From Mycolicibacterium bacteremicum (GTDB lineage Bacteria; Actinomycetota; Actinomycetes; Mycobacteriales; Mycobacteriaceae): a stretch of DNA of 64,000 nucleotides. The notes below the pieces were generated by a model, which saw nothing but the letters and a program-made list of their open reading frames with translations, did not search any database and was not told where the DNA came from. Positions 35,603 to 44,676 of this stretch are shown here, one piece after another (the first letter of the stretch is position 1; each line of letters opens with the position of its first letter). Both the position numbers and the translations under genes were made by a program. Location of the stretch: NCBI RefSeq assembly GCF_943913955.1, contig NZ_CALUAE010000022.1, forward strand, positions 17,605-81,604. Direction: 5' to 3'.

Positions 35603-36903
35603 CCACCTTCGAGGACCACGCCGCCGACGCGCACAGGCTCAGCCTCGCCGAAATCCTGGAGATCTTCGCCGCGGGCCGGTTGCCACTCAAATTCACCGCC
35701 TACGACGGCAGTTCGACCGGACCCGATGATGCCGCGGTCGGGCTGGACCTGCGCACCCCGCGCGGCACGACGTATCTCGCCACCGCTCCCGGCGGCCTCG
35801 GTCTGGCCCGCGCCTATGTGTCGGGCGATATCGAACCCGTCGGTGTGCACCCGGGTGATCCGTACGAACTACTGCGCGCGCTGGCTGCCACCGCCGCGTT
35901 CCGCAGGCCACCGGCGCGGGTGCTGGCCCATATCATCACCTCGGTGGGCCTGGAGCACCTGCTGCCCGTCGCGCCGCCGCCACAGGAGGCGCTGCCGCGC
36001 TGGCGACGCGCGGTGGAGGGGTTGCGGCACAGCAAATCTCGCGATGCGGGCGCGATCCATCACCACTATGACGTGTCCAATGCGTTCTACGAGTGGGTTC
36101 TCGGCCCGTCGATGACCTACACCTGTGCGTGCTACCCCGACGAACACGCCACCTTGGAACAGGCACAGGACAACAAGTACCGGTTGGTGTTCGAGAAGCT
36201 GCGGTTGCAACCCGGTGACCGCCTGCTCGATGTCGGCTGCGGCTGGGGTGGCATGGTCCGGTACGCCGCGCGGCACGGCGTCCGCGCACTCGGCGTGACA
36301 CTGTCGGCCGAGCAGGCGGCGTGGGCCCAGCGCACCATCGCCGCCGAGGGGCTGTCCGACCTCGCCGAGGTTCGGCACGGTGATTACCGCGATATCGGTG
36401 AGTCCGGATTCGACGCGGTGTCCTCGATCGGGCTGACCGAGCATATCGGCGTCGCGAACTATCCGGCCTACTTCGCCTTCCTGCAGGCACGAATGCGTAC
36501 CGGTGCGCTGTTGCTCAACCACAGCATCACCCGGCCGGACAACCGCTCAGACGGCACCGCGGGATTCTTCATCGACCGCTATGTCTTCCCCGACGGAGAG
36601 CTGACCGGGTCCGGTCGCATCATCACCGAGGCGCAGAACGTCGGGTTGGAGGTGGTCCACGAGGAGAATCTGCGCGACCATTACGCACTGACCCTGCGGG
36701 ACTGGTGTCGCAACCTGGTCGAGCACTGGGATGACGCCGTCGCCGAGGTCGGCCTGCCGACCGCGCGGGTGTGGGGGCTCTACATGGCCGGCTCGCGCCT
36801 GGGCTTCGAGTCGAATGTGGTTCAGCTACATCAGGTTCTGGCGGTCAAGCCCGATGATCACGGCAGTCACGGGCTGCCGCTGCGGCCGTGGTGGACTTCG
36901 TAG
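35599..36903 (+). CDS. Cyclopropane-fatty-acid-synthase-type SAM methyltransferase
   Basis: A 434-residue class I methyltransferase of the CFA/mycolic acid group: SAM-binding DRLLDVGCGWGGMVRYAA, then GVTLSAEQAAWAQ, the active-site region SSIGLTEHIGVANYP and FFIDRYVFPDGEL, with an N-terminal helical part for lipid binding. Corresponds to Rv3720. Coupling to the flavoprotein upstream suggests a two-step methylation/reduction of an unsaturated fatty acyl chain. The last 59 bases overlap the convergent GGDEF gene. Confidence 0.82.
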   Translation: MTTFEDHAADAHRLSLAEILEIFAAGRLPLKFTAYDGSSTGPDDAAVGLDLRTPRGTTYLATAPGGLGLARAYVSGDIEPVGVHPGDPYELLRALAATAAFRRPPARVLAHIITSVGLEHLLPVAPPPQEALPRWRRAVEGLRHSKSRDAGAIHHHYDVSNAFYEWVLGPSMTYTCACYPDEHATLEQAQDNKYRLVFEKLRLQPGDRLLDVGCGWGGMVRYAARHGVRALGVTLSAEQAAWAQRTIAAEGLSDLAEVRHGDYRDIGESGFDAVSSIGLTEHIGVANYPAYFAFLQARMRTGALLLNHSITRPDNRSDGTAGFFIDRYVFPDGELTGSGRIITEAQNVGLEVVHEENLRDHYALTLRDWCRNLVEHWDDAVAEVGLPTARVWGLYMAGSRLGFESNVVQLHQVLAVKPDDHGSHGLPLRPWWTS

Positions 36904-37897
36904 CGTGGACGGTGCAGGTGGCGCCGCCCGCGCGCTTGGACTCGTACATCGCCGAATCGGCGTGGCGTAGCAGGTCGTCGATCGAGAAGTGCTGAGCCCC
37001 TGCCGACATGGCGGCGATCCCGATGCTCACGGTGAACTCGCTGCCGGCGGCCTCGGTGCCGGTCAACGTCGACACCCGCTCGACCAGATCCGGCATCGGG
37101 TCGACGGCCGTGCCGAACGCCACCAGTACCAGTTCGTCACCGCCGAGGCGGGCGGTGATCTCGTCGGGACGGGCGATACCGCGCAACCTGGCGGCGAAGG
37201 CGACCAGGGCGGCGTCACCGGCGGCATGACCGCCGTCGTCGTTGAGCTGCTTGAACCGGTCGATGTCGAACACCGCCATGACGATGGTGGTACGGCGATC
37301 GCGCGAGACCGCCCGGCCGACCGACGAATACATGCCGCGCCGGTTCCGCAGCCCGGTCAGCGTGTCATAGTGCGCCGAGCGCGCCGTACGCACGATGGCC
37401 CGGCGGCCCAGGTCGATCAGGATGGAGCCGACCAGCGGCACCCCCACCGCCCAGGTGAGCGCCGGCATGAAATGCAGATAGAGGTCCAGGATGCCGTGCG
37501 CCTCGAACACTTTGGCGTGCAGCACGATGCCGACGATCAACGCCGCGCCGAAGGCGCAGTGCAACCGCAGGATGCGTGAGCCCAGGATGAAACTGGCGAA
37601 CACACCGACCAGCCCGATGTACGGGGTCACCGCCAGCCGCGCGGTCGGTGTGGACATCGTGGCGGCCATCACCGCGCAGGCGATATCCGCCCAGACCACG
37701 AACCAGACCGACTGGCCGAATGACGGCCATGGGCCGCGCCACCAGCGCATCCCCACCGCGATGGCCGCGATGACGAACAGCGCCTGCAGACCGCGGTCGA
37801 CGACCCCGTTCGGTCCCTCCGGGGTGAACTGAAGACTGAGGCCCAGCACGGCAAATCCGAGACAGCCGAGGCCGGCGACGAACATGAACACCCGCAT
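36845..37897 (-). CDS. Membrane-bound GGDEF diguanylate cyclase
   Basis: From ATG 37897 (GAAGG 9 bases upstream) the protein is 350 residues; a start at 37972 is also possible. About six transmembrane helices (MRVFMFVAGLGCLGFAVLGL onward) precede a GGDEF domain starting DTLTGLRNRRGMY. The active site reads GGDEL, a working variant, and the inhibitory site position reads RxxE instead of RxxD. It should make c-di-GMP in response to an unknown membrane signal. Slow-growing mycobacteria have few GGDEF proteins, and none is expected at this place. Confidence 0.85.
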   Translation of the reverse strand: MRVFMFVAGLGCLGFAVLGLSLQFTPEGPNGVVDRGLQALFVIAAIAVGMRWWRGPWPSFGQSVWFVVWADIACAVMAATMSTPTARLAVTPYIGLVGVFASFILGSRILRLHCAFGAALIVGIVLHAKVFEAHGILDLYLHFMPALTWAVGVPLVGSILIDLGRRAIVRTARSAHYDTLTGLRNRRGMYSSVGRAVSRDRRTTIVMAVFDIDRFKQLNDDGGHAAGDAALVAFAARLRGIARPDEITARLGGDELVLVAFGTAVDPMPDLVERVSTLTGTEAAGSEFTVSIGIAAMSAGAQHFSIDDLLRHADSAMYESKRAGGATCTVHATKSTTAAAAARDCRDHRA

Positions 37898-38101
37898 GAA
37901 CCGGCCTTCACGAAGCGCGCCGGTGGCGAATCGATATTCCCGCCCGCCCCACCTGTCACCTACGCCTCGCAACGTCAGATCCGGACAGTTTCGTCGTGGC
38001 AGCTACCGTCGATGTCGAGGCGTGGTGGCGTTGTCAAGTCGAAATCCCTCAAGATCGGCAGCTACGGCAAATACCTTAGCGCGTCCGGAGAGATTTGCCA
38101 G

Positions 38102-40066
38102 CTAACTCTTCTCGATCCTGCGGGCGCCGAGCTCGTTCTGCAGCAGTTCGATGGCCACTTCCTCGGGGTCGCGCCGGACGACGTCGGAGGTGTCGGCGCT
38201 GGCCTCGGCGAGCATGCGTTCTTCCTCGGCCGCCGGGTCGTGCCGGGGTGCCGGTCCGTCGTCGGACGGCACCGGTTCGCCGTTGTCGGGCACGCACCGG
38301 ATTTGCCAGTCGACCCCGAGCGCATCCTTGAGCGACTCGCGGATCACCTCGACGTTGCGGGGTTCGTTGAGCCGCTTGGCCAGTGGCGGCGCCCGATGGC
38401 TCAGCACCAGCGTGTCGCCATCGACGGCCCGGACGATCGCATCGGCGAGCATCGCGTTGACCGGCTTACTGCGGGCGTTGACCTTCTCCCGCACGGTGTC
38501 CCACATCGACCGGACGGCGGCCGCGTCCGGTTCTCCGACGGCCGCCGCGGCCGGCGGTGGCAGCGGCGCGGCGGGCTCGGGTGCCGGCACCGGCACCGGC
38601 ACCGGAGCCGGTGGCGGCGGCGGCGGGGCGGGCGCCGGGGTCGGCGGGGGAACCGGCTGTGGCTCAGGCTCGGGCTCCGGCCGCGGCTCCGGCGCGGGAG
38701 CGGGCCGCGGCGTCGGCTCGGGCTCGGGAACCGGCGCGGGCGCGGGTGTCGGGGGTGGTGTTCGCACCGGTGGTGGCGTCGGGACCGGCGTCGGGGGCGT
38801 GGCGGCCGCCGCCTCCGCCTGCGCCTGGGCTCGGCTGGCGCGCACGAACTGGCGGGCCGGCGCCGGTGGTGTCTCGGCCGGGGCCGCGTTGGGCATCGCA
38901 CCCGGGATGGCCATGTCCAGCCGCGTCTCGATGCGCTCGATGCGTTGCAGCAGCGCCGATTCGGTGTCGTGCGCCGACGGCAGCAGCAGCCGCGCGCAGA
39001 CGACCTCCAGCAGCAGCCGGGGTGCGGTGGCACCGCGCATCTCGCCCAGGCCGGCGTGCACCACCTCGGCGTAGCGGGCCAGTGTCGCCGCCCCGAGGCG
39101 GGTGGCCTGTTGCCGCATCCGTTCCAGCACGCCGTCCGGCGCATCGACCACGCCGCGGTCGGCGGCGTCCGGGACCGCTTGCATCACAATGAGATCGCGG
39201 AACCGTTCCAGCAGGTCGGTGGCGAACCGGCGCGGGTCGTGACCGGCGTCGATCACCGATTCGACGGCGCCGAACAGCGCGGCCGCATCCCCGGCGGCCA
39301 GGGCGTCGACGGCGTCGTCGATCAGCGCGACATCGGTGGCGCCCAGCAGCGCGAGCGCCCGCTGGTAGACCACCCGGTTGCCCTCGGCCCCGGCCACCAG
39401 CTGGTCGAGCACCGAGAGGCTGTCGCGCGGCGAACCGCCGCCGGCCCGGATCACCAACGGGTAGACCGCGTCGTCGACCGTCACGCCCTCGTCGGCACAG
39501 ATCCGTTCCAGCAGGCCGCGCATCGTCTTGGGCGCCAGCAGCCGGAACGGGTAGTGGTGGGTGCGTGACCGGATGGTGGGCAACACCTTGTCCGGCTCGG
39601 TGGTGGCGAACACGAAGATCAGGTGGTCGGGCGGCTCCTCGACGATCTTGAGCAGCGCGTTGAAACCGGCCGTGGTGACCATGTGCGCCTCGTCGACGAT
39701 GAAGATGCGGTACCGCGACTGCGCCGGTGCGTAGAAGGCGCGGTCCCGCAGTTCACGGGTGTCGTCGACGCCACCGTGGCTGGCGGCGTCGAGTTCGACG
39801 ACATCGACGTTGCCCGGCCCGTTGGGCGCCAGCGCGACGCACGAGTCGCACACCCCGCACGGGGTCGGGGTGGGGCCCTGCTCACAGTTGAGTGAGCGCG
39901 CCAGGATGCGCGCCGAGGAGGTCTTACCGCAGCCGCGCGGACCGGAGAACAGGTAGGCGTGATTGATCCGTCCCGCCGACAGCGCGGTCGACAGCGGCGC
40001 GGTGACATGCTCCTGGCCGACCACCTCGGCGAAGCTTGCGGGTCGGTACTTGCGGTAGAGCGCCAC
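38102..40066 (-). CDS. dnaX: DNA polymerase III subunit tau/gamma
   Basis: The clamp-loader ATPase. GTG at 40066 gives VALYRKYRPASFAEVVGQEHV and 654 residues, longer than the 578 of M. tuberculosis because of a Pro/Ala/Glu-rich linker at about residues 420-530. Walker A is GPRGCGKTSS, a four-Cys zinc module follows (NCEQ to CGVCDSC), then Walker B IVDEAHM and the sensor region TIRSRTHHYPFRLL. The tau C-terminal domain is at about 540-654. I saw no obvious slippery sequence for a gamma frameshift product. Confidence 0.94.
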   Translation of the reverse strand: MALYRKYRPASFAEVVGQEHVTAPLSTALSAGRINHAYLFSGPRGCGKTSSARILARSLNCEQGPTPTPCGVCDSCVALAPNGPGNVDVVELDAASHGGVDDTRELRDRAFYAPAQSRYRIFIVDEAHMVTTAGFNALLKIVEEPPDHLIFVFATTEPDKVLPTIRSRTHHYPFRLLAPKTMRGLLERICADEGVTVDDAVYPLVIRAGGGSPRDSLSVLDQLVAGAEGNRVVYQRALALLGATDVALIDDAVDALAAGDAAALFGAVESVIDAGHDPRRFATDLLERFRDLIVMQAVPDAADRGVVDAPDGVLERMRQQATRLGAATLARYAEVVHAGLGEMRGATAPRLLLEVVCARLLLPSAHDTESALLQRIERIETRLDMAIPGAMPNAAPAETPPAPARQFVRASRAQAQAEAAAATPPTPVPTPPPVRTPPPTPAPAPVPEPEPTPRPAPAPEPRPEPEPEPQPVPPPTPAPAPPPPPPAPVPVPVPAPEPAAPLPPPAAAAVGEPDAAAVRSMWDTVREKVNARSKPVNAMLADAIVRAVDGDTLVLSHRAPPLAKRLNEPRNVEVIRESLKDALGVDWQIRCVPDNGEPVPSDDGPAPRHDPAAEEERMLAEASADTSDVVRRDPEEVAIELLQNELGARRIEKS

Positions 40067-40094
40067 GGTCGCCCAGGTTACCCAGCGGGGCCGA

Positions 40095-41399
40095 CTAGTC
40101 GCGCGCCAGCAGCGCTTCGGTGGCCGACAACAGCGCGCACGTCGACAACCCGTCGATCGCCGAGCGCAGGTCGGACTCCGAGGGGAAGCTCGGCGCGATC
40201 CGAATGTTCTTGTCGTCCGGGTCTTTTCCGTACGGGAAGGCCGCGCCGGCGGCGGTGACGGCGATACCGGCTTCCTTGGCCAGCGCGATGGTCCGCTTGG
40301 CGGTGCCCGGCAGCACATCCAGGCTGACGAAGTAGCCGCCCTTGGGATCGGTCCACGAGGCGATCTTCGACTCGCCGAGACGGTCTTCGAGGATCTCGGC
40401 GACCAGCGCGAACTTCGGCGCCAGCAGCTCGCGATGCTTCTGCATGTGCCGCAATGCCCCGGCGGCGTCGCCGAAGAAGCGCAGGTGCCGCAACTGGTTC
40501 ACCTTGTCCGGGCCAATCGACTTCTTCCCGGCGTGCTGCAGGTACCAGGCGATGGTGGCCTCCGAGCCACCGAAGAAGCTCACCCCGGCACCGGCGAAGG
40601 TCATCTTCGACGTGGACGCGAACACCAGCGGGCGGTGTGGGTTGCCCGCCTCGGCGGCCAGGCCGAGCACGTCGACCTGCTCCACGAACTCGGGTGTGAT
40701 GGTGTGCACGGCGTAGGCGTTGTCCCAGAACAGCCGGAAATCCTGGGCGGCCGTCGGCATCTGCACCAGCCGGCGCACGACCTCCGGTGAGTAGGTGGTG
40801 CCGGTCGGGTTCGAGTAGACCGGCACACACCACATGCCCCGGACCGCCGGATCGTGGGCCACCAGTTCCTCGATGAGGTCGACGTCGGGGCCGTCCTCAC
40901 GCAGCGGCACCGGGATCATCTCGATGCCGTAGCTCTCGGTGATCGCGAAATGCCGGTCGTATCCCGGTGCCGGGCAGAGGAATTTGACGCCGGGCTCCTG
41001 GGACCACGGCCGCGGCGAATCGACACCGCCGTGCAGCAGCGAGAACACCACCGCGTCATGCATGAACTCCAGGCTGGCGTTGTTGCCCGCGATCAGGTTG
41101 GGCACTCCGATGCCGAGCAGCTCACCGAAGATGGCGCGCAGTTCGGGCAGCCCGTGCAGACCGCCGTAGTTGCGGGTGTCTGTGCCGTCGGCGTCCTTGT
41201 AGGCGTCGCGGCCGCTCCCCGGGAGCTCCAGCAGCTCGTTGGACAGATCCAGCTGCTCGGGCGAAGGCTTGCCCCGGGTGAGGTCGAGTGCGAGGCCGGT
41301 GGCCAACAGATCGGCGTAGTTGCGCTGCTGCAGTTCGTGCTGCGCAGACAGTTCGTCACGGCCGAGGGACTCAAACGACACTGCGGGCCTTTCCGACAA
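40095..41399 (-). CDS. Aspartate aminotransferase, class If (Rv3722c type)
   Basis: A 434-residue PLP enzyme of the MocR-like/class If group: LDLTRGKPSPEQLDLSNELL, NYGGLHGLPELRAIFGELLG, VPVYSNPTGTTYSPE, FWDNAYAVHTITP, and the PLP lysine in ASTSKMTFAGAG. The M. tuberculosis orthologue is the main aspartate aminotransferase feeding nitrogen into the aspartate pathway, so this gene links functionally with ask-asd in the same window. Lies between dnaX and the SRP RNA. Confidence 0.9.
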   Translation of the reverse strand: MSERPAVSFESLGRDELSAQHELQQRNYADLLATGLALDLTRGKPSPEQLDLSNELLELPGSGRDAYKDADGTDTRNYGGLHGLPELRAIFGELLGIGVPNLIAGNNASLEFMHDAVVFSLLHGGVDSPRPWSQEPGVKFLCPAPGYDRHFAITESYGIEMIPVPLREDGPDVDLIEELVAHDPAVRGMWCVPVYSNPTGTTYSPEVVRRLVQMPTAAQDFRLFWDNAYAVHTITPEFVEQVDVLGLAAEAGNPHRPLVFASTSKMTFAGAGVSFFGGSEATIAWYLQHAGKKSIGPDKVNQLRHLRFFGDAAGALRHMQKHRELLAPKFALVAEILEDRLGESKIASWTDPKGGYFVSLDVLPGTAKRTIALAKEAGIAVTAAGAAFPYGKDPDDKNIRIAPSFPSESDLRSAIDGLSTCALLSATEALLARD

Positions 41400-41413
41400 G
41401 CCGTGAACATGAA

Positions 41414-41502
41414 GGGGACCCCGCGCACCCGCCAGAGCCCATTGACCCTTGCTGCCTTCCGGCCCTGGGGGAGTTCACAGGATGGACGCCGCGCGGGGTC
41501 CG
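41414..41502 (-). ncRNA. ffs: Signal recognition particle 4.5S RNA
   Basis: An 11-bp perfect closing stem (41416-41426 with 41491-41501) frames the highly conserved SRP RNA apical region, which reads CAGGGCCGGAAGGCAGCAAG on the minus strand. This holds the GGAA tetraloop region and the asymmetric loop bound by Ffh. The length of about 89 nt suits the small bacterial type without an Alu domain. Confidence 0.93.
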
Positions 41503-41585
41503 AGTGACGAGTGTAGTACCCCGTGCGGCGTCGTGAGACCGGCGGTTGGTCGGAGCTGCCCCGGCCGTCGGCTACCATTGCCGAC

Positions 41586-41671
41586 GGAGGATTCGCCTAG
41601 TGGCCTATGGCGCTCGCCTGGAACGCGGGTTGGGTTAACAGCCCTCAGGGGTTCAAATCCCCTATCCTCCG
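41586..41671 (+). tRNA. tRNA-Ser(GGA)
   Basis: An 86-nt class II tRNA: acceptor stem GGAGGAT pairs with ATCCTCC, the anticodon stem CTCGC/GCGGG holds the loop CTGGAAC with anticodon GGA (reads TCC/TCT), there is a long variable arm, and the T arm contains GGTTCAAAT. The 3' CCA is not encoded. Confidence 0.95.
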
Positions 41672-41755
41672 CAGTTGGTCCGGGGCGTGACCGGTGATCA
41701 TCGAGGTCACGCCCCGGGACCGCAACATCGTCCCGGAGGACGTCAAGGGAGGAAT

Positions 41756-42532
41756 ATGCGACGCGGTATCGCATCGCTGTGGCATGCATCGTCGCTGGTA
41801 ATCGCCGGAGCCCTCTACTTTCTCTTCGTCCTGCCGCGCTGGTACGAACTGACCGGGCAGTGGCCTGCGACGCTGGGCACCGTCATGCGCATCGTGTGCG
41901 GCGTCCTGGTGGTGCTGACCGCCCTGCCGGTGCTGCTGACCCTGCGCCGGACCCGCAGGCCCGAACTCGGGACCCCGACCTTGGCGCTGCAGCTACGGGT
42001 GTGGTCGATCGTCGGCCATGTGGCGGCCGGCGTGCTGATCCTGGGCGCGGGCATCGCCGAGATCTGGCTCGACCTCGACGACGCCGGACAGTGGTTGTTC
42101 GGTATCTACGGGGCGGCCGCAGCGCTCGCACTGCTCGGCGCCTTTGCCTTCTACCTGGCGTTCGTCGCCGAGTTGCCGCCTCCGCCGCCGAAGCCGCTGG
42201 CACCCAAGCGGGAGAAGCGCGGCCGCCGTCGCGATGACGAGGAAGCCGAGAAGCCGGCCGAGACCGAGAGCGCCGACGAGGCCGCGTCGACGGACGACAG
42301 CGAGTCGACCACGGACGCCGAGCCCGACACCGACGCCGAGAAGGTGGACGCGGAGAGCACCGATCCGAAGGTGACCGACCCCGAGGTCGCCGAGAACACC
42401 GCCGACGAGCCCGCGGTCGAGGCAACCGAGCAGGCCGACGAAAAGGCCGAAGCGGGCAAGCTGCGCAATCGGCGGCCGTCGGGCAAGACCCGCCGTACCC
42501 GCAGCCGCGGCGGCGTCGCGACCGAGGATTGA
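41756..42532 (+). CDS. lucA: Lipid uptake coordinator LucA-like membrane protein
   Basis: A 258-residue protein with four membrane helices (SLVIAGALYFLFVLP, VMRIVCGVLVVLTALPVLL, WSIVGHVAAGVLILGAGIAE, IYGAAAALALLGAFAFYLAF) followed by a long acidic, disordered cytoplasmic tail. By position and design it matches Rv3723/LucA, which stabilises the Mce1 and Mce4 lipid importers in M. tuberculosis. The start has a strong AGGGAGG site; other in-frame starts lie in the tRNA. In an environmental species the same role in fatty acid/sterol import is probable but not shown. Confidence 0.8.
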   Translation: MRRGIASLWHASSLVIAGALYFLFVLPRWYELTGQWPATLGTVMRIVCGVLVVLTALPVLLTLRRTRRPELGTPTLALQLRVWSIVGHVAAGVLILGAGIAEIWLDLDDAGQWLFGIYGAAAALALLGAFAFYLAFVAELPPPPPKPLAPKREKRGRRRDDEEAEKPAETESADEAASTDDSESTTDAEPDTDAEKVDAESTDPKVTDPEVAENTADEPAVEATEQADEKAEAGKLRNRRPSGKTRRTRSRGGVATED

Positions 42533-42624
42533 CGCAGCCTGCGCCCGGTGACGTCGACAGTTCGCACTGTCACCGTCAGTATTGAGGGAAGACGTCGGGC
42601 GCGCGGAAGGCTAGTGGACGGCAC

Positions 42625-43647
42625 ATGGGCATAGTCCAGATCAGACGATGGGCCACGGCGTCAGCCGCCGCCCTGTCGCTCGTCCTACTCGTCGGCCCGG
42701 TCACCGCCCTGGCCGAACCTCCCGAGGTCACCACCGCCGCCGAACGGGTCGAACCCTCGGTGGTCCGCATCGACACCGTCGTCGACTACCAGCACGTCCT
42801 GGGCACCGGGACCGGGATCATCCTCGATCCGGGCGGTCAGGTTCTGACCAATTACCACGTGGTGCAGGGCGCCGACGTGATCAACGCCGTGGTGGGCGGT
42901 GCGACCTTCGGTGCCGACATCCTGGGCTACGACCGCGGTCGCGACATCGCCGTCCTGCAGTTGCGGGGTGCCGGCGGGCTGCCCGTCGCGCCGTTGGGCG
43001 ATTCGTCCCGGTTGACCATCGGTGAGCCGGTGGTCGCCATCGGCAACGCCCAGGGCAGCGCCAACCCGCTGACCCGCGAGTTCGGCACCATCACCGCGCT
43101 CGGCCGGTCCATCAGTGCCGAGGACGAGTTGTCGGGCACCGCGACCGAGATGACGGGGCTGTTCGAGTTCGCCGCGCCGGTGCGTGCCGGTGACTCCGGC
43201 GGTCCGGTGGTCAACGCCGCCGGCCAGATCATCGGTGTGACCACGGCGGCCTCGGTGAACTTCCGGATGGGCCCCGGTGGCGAGGGCTACGCGATACCCA
43301 TCAACGACGCGCTGGGCATCGCGAACCAGATTCGCGCCCGGACGCCGTCGGACACCGTGCACATCGGCCCGCCGACGCTGCTCGGTGTCGGCGTGAGCAA
43401 TGCCGAGCAGCACGAGTCGTTCCCCGGCGTCCTGGTGCACGACGTGATGCCGGGCGGGCCGGCCGCCGGTGCAGGGTTGGCCAACGGGGACGTCATCCTC
43501 ACCATCGACGGTGTGCGCATCGAATCCGCCAGTGACCTGACCCGGATCCTGGACCGCCACTACCCCGGCGATGTCCTCGACCTCACCTGGGTGGACCGCG
43601 CCGGACAGCAGCGGACCGGCAAAGCCGCGTTGCTCGCTGGGGCCTGA
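42625..43647 (+). CDS. Secreted HtrA/PepA-like serine protease with PDZ domain
   Basis: 340 residues: a signal peptide (AALSLVLLVGPVTALA), a trypsin-fold domain with triad H78 (TNYHVV), D107 (GRDIAVLQL) and S191 (AGDSGGPVV), and a C-terminal PDZ domain (GVLVHDVMPGGPAAGAGLANGD). It resembles mycobacterial PepA/Mtb32A and HtrA-like S1C proteases for periplasmic quality control. No membrane anchor is left after the signal peptide is cut, so it is probably secreted. Confidence 0.88.
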   Translation: MGIVQIRRWATASAAALSLVLLVGPVTALAEPPEVTTAAERVEPSVVRIDTVVDYQHVLGTGTGIILDPGGQVLTNYHVVQGADVINAVVGGATFGADILGYDRGRDIAVLQLRGAGGLPVAPLGDSSRLTIGEPVVAIGNAQGSANPLTREFGTITALGRSISAEDELSGTATEMTGLFEFAAPVRAGDSGGPVVNAAGQIIGVTTAASVNFRMGPGGEGYAIPINDALGIANQIRARTPSDTVHIGPPTLLGVGVSNAEQHESFPGVLVHDVMPGGPAAGAGLANGDVILTIDGVRIESASDLTRILDRHYPGDVLDLTWVDRAGQQRTGKAALLAGA

Positions 43648-44412
43648 CGCACGCTGAGCAACCGCTCAATTTCGGTACCGGAATCGCCGGACACGGCGGG
43701 CGTTGATGCGCGACACACGGGCGACACGTGTCGTAGGTGGAAATCCACCAATGATCACGGCCGCTGCGCACGACGGCCGCACGGGGTTGCTCGGCAACGC
43801 ATCGGCGACCCTTGGTGACGGCCGCGACAGTCAGCCGTCCACTGTGTGCGAGACCACTACCGGGGTCCGCTCGCGCCCGGCCCGGCGGGGGCTGCGACGC
43901 CGCCGATGCGACCCGATCACCCGCCCGGATCCGCCGTGCGGGCGAGCAACGCCGACCCCGGCCGCAGCGAACCGCACGACCGGTTGCCGATGGGAACCGC
44001 GGCCATGCTCAGCAAAGACGCAGTGGCAGAACGGCTATCGGGCTCCGGATGAGCGCGGTGAGCGCGGGCGCGCCGGCCGGGGCGCGCGAGGGGACGCGTG
44101 TCGACCGCAGCAGCCCGGGGCCGGTCGGGTGCGGCGCGCACGCCGCCCTCCGGGCAGTCGGGACGACGTGCGCGCAGCATCGCCGCGCCGGTGCGCGACG
44201 GGTCGACCACCGCCGCCGAAACGCTGTCTGCTGGCAACCTACTGTGAGGTTGCTGGCCCGACGATATGGTCTTTGACCTGGCAAATGACGGCAAACCCGG
44301 GCCGGGCGGAGGACTTCCGCCAAGATCGGGCGGAGGTTACATTTAGCTGAACATCAGCGCCCCAGGCTTGTGGCTCGCACAATCCGATCCGGCGATGGAA
44401 GGGGGAGCCACC
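43648..44412. other. 765-base stretch with no convincing gene
   Basis: All six frames hold only low-plausibility open frames typical of GC-rich DNA (Arg/Pro/Ala-rich, no family, no ribosome site). Structures seen: a small TGAGC-AACC-GCTCA hairpin just after the protease gene, two adjacent palindromes at 43722-43749, and a 7-bp inverted repeat GCAACCT/AGGTTGC at 44234-44253 upstream of the small membrane protein gene. A non-coding RNA or regulatory region is possible. Confidence 0.5.
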
Positions 44413-44676
44413 GTGGTCGAGATGACAGTCGTCGCCTACCTGATCGGTTGGGTTGTCAGCACAGCGATCATCTACGGGGCCAGCCGGCGTCTCAACGACC
44501 AGAACAGCCCGGCGCCGCACGGGCTGGTGCTCAGCGCGGTGGCCGCCACGCTGTGGCCACTGCTGTTGCTCGGCGCGGTGGAGTTCAGCTCGGTCGCGGT
44601 CGCTTCCAGCGCCGCCAATCACCTCAAGTCCGAGCCGGCCGAACTCGTCGGCGCCGGAGTGGTTCCGCTGCGCTAA
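44413..44676 (+). CDS. Small two-helix membrane protein
   Basis: An 87-residue protein from GTG 44413 (AAGGGGG about 7 bases upstream); ATGs at 44395 and 44422 are alternatives. It has two hydrophobic helices (VVAYLIGWVVSTAIIYGA and GLVLSAVAATLWPLLLLGAV) joined by a short polar loop. No family recognised. It ends 1 base after the convergent Prim-Pol stop region begins, so the genes nearly overlap. Confidence 0.65.
   Translation: MVEMTVVAYLIGWVVSTAIIYGASRRLNDQNSPAPHGLVLSAVAATLWPLLLLGAVEFSSVAVASSAANHLKSEPAELVGAGVVPLR

Noticed and set aside
38590..38830. A simple-sequence repeat or CRISPR-like array in dnaX
   Set aside because: The periodic GGC/CCG runs encode the Pro/Ala/Glu linker of tau; there are no spacers between constant repeats.
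41586..41671. tRNA-Ser gene as an integration site
   Set aside because: No integrase gene and no second copy of the tRNA 3' end were seen in the window.
43703..44350. Open frames of 125-215 codons on both strands in the 765-base gap
   Set aside because: All are Arg/Ala/Pro-rich, mutually overlapping, with no ribosome site or recognisable motif.
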